Of a stretch of DNA of 64,000 nucleotides, positions 63,780 to 64,000 are shown one piece after another. The position numbers and the translations under genes were made by a program. A model generated the notes under the pieces. The model did not search any database and had not been told where the DNA came from. It saw nothing but the letters and a program-made list of their open reading frames with translations. The number at the start of each line of letters is the position of its first letter. Within the stretch, counting starts at the first letter, position 1. The stretch comes from UBA11574 sp964591175 (GTDB lineage Bacteria; Desulfobacterota; Desulfobacteria; Desulfobacterales; UBA11574): the NCBI GenBank assembly GCA_964591175.1, contig CAZQAF010000001.1:46735-110734 (forward strand), written 5' to 3'.

Positions 63780-63938
63780 GTGGAAAGTTACCGAAACGAT
63801 GAAAAAAACTTGTTCGCGCTGAACGAGATCTTGGCGTTGACCCTCGATGTACAGTACCTGGATGACAAGTACAAGGAAGGCGCCGGGAATAATGTGGATG
63901 GATGGATTACCCGCATATGGGTGACAGCGGGATTTTAA
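63780..63938 (+). pseudogene. C-terminal remnant of an outer-membrane porin
   Basis: An in-frame stretch of about 52 residues, ESYRNDEKNLFALNEILA and then TLDVQYLDD up to WITRIWVTAGF, ends with the terminal Phe of barrel porins (OprB/phosphate-porin type). It begins right after a TAA, and no start, signal peptide or remaining barrel is visible upstream. It is therefore the tail of a lost gene. Confidence 0.65.
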
Positions 63939-64000
63939 TTTCCTTTTCGAGATATACTTTATGCACGTTTTTTCAAACGGCTTTTAACCCATAATAGAAA

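Noticed and set aside
1..64000. tRNA or rRNA genes
   Set aside because: No cloverleaf-like CCA-ended or rRNA-like sequence was noticed by eye; a covariance scan was not possible.

Overview
The window looks like a chromosomal segment of an anaerobic Desulfobacterota bacterium, probably a Desulfobacterales sulfate reducer or a close relative. The evidence is a selenocysteine-rich heterodisulfide-reductase cluster joined to MetV/MetF, a CooC maturation ATPase for carbon monoxide dehydrogenase, multihaem-type periplasmic cytochrome genes and NtrC-type two-component systems. All of this rests on reading translated sequence; no database search was run.

Layout. 1-3.9 kb: partial U32 peptidase (minus strand), cooC and a Ski2-like helicase. 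4.3-8.9 kb: DUF3300, DUF2950, a six-hairpin glycosidase and a sucrose-phosphatase-like HAD enzyme. 9.3-13.2 kb: a four-gene periplasmic redox operon (haem c beta-barrel protein, cupredoxin, regulatory-like beta protein, dihaem cytochrome c). 13.7-22 kb: a pentose phosphate operon (tkt, tal-pgi fusion, HAD, truncated gnd, zwf, pgl). 22.3-25.9 kb: acetate-type transporter and UPF0182 membrane protein. 25.9-28.9 kb (minus): two unusual MshEN plus multi-DUF202 proteins. 29.4-32.7 kb: two-component pair and aldo/keto reductase. 33.3-36.9 kb: pstSCAB. 37.4-40 kb: an ECF transporter. 40.5-42.3 kb: DHH-like/CPBP fusion. 42.5-44.2 kb (minus): PanP-like decarboxylase. 44.4-48.5 kb: PAS kinase, NtrC regulator, archaemetzincin. 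48.8-62.1 kb: GcvH-like protein and the Hdr-Mvh-Met cluster. 62.3-63.7 kb (minus): metE-type gene behind a SAM riboswitch. The right edge holds a porin remnant.

The most striking system is at 50-62 kb. Five consecutive genes (hdrA, mvhD, hdrA, mvhD, hdrBC-like) each contain one in-frame TGA at a position where the family has cysteine, and each TGA is followed 14-16 nt later by a compact hairpin with a GG-containing loop, as expected for bacterial SECIS elements. Simple ORF calling breaks all five genes. The two MvhD proteins carry selenocysteine at complementary positions. Followed by metV and metF, the cluster looks like a selenium-based, possibly flavin-bifurcating methylene-tetrahydrofolate reductase complex of the Wood-Ljungdahl pathway.

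Two dispersed non-coding families also stand out. One is a shared promoter-leader module (TTGACA, 17-nt spacer often with GGCATGC, then a long leader with recurring motifs) in front of seven unrelated operons. The other is a 142-197 bp MITE with GAGACCTTTGCAAAACGC terminal inverted repeats and 5-bp target duplications, three copies, two of them inside 5' leaders, one between the SAM riboswitch and metE. Short 7- or 8-nt iterated repeats mark many gene borders, and an assembly gap of Ns sits in one of them.
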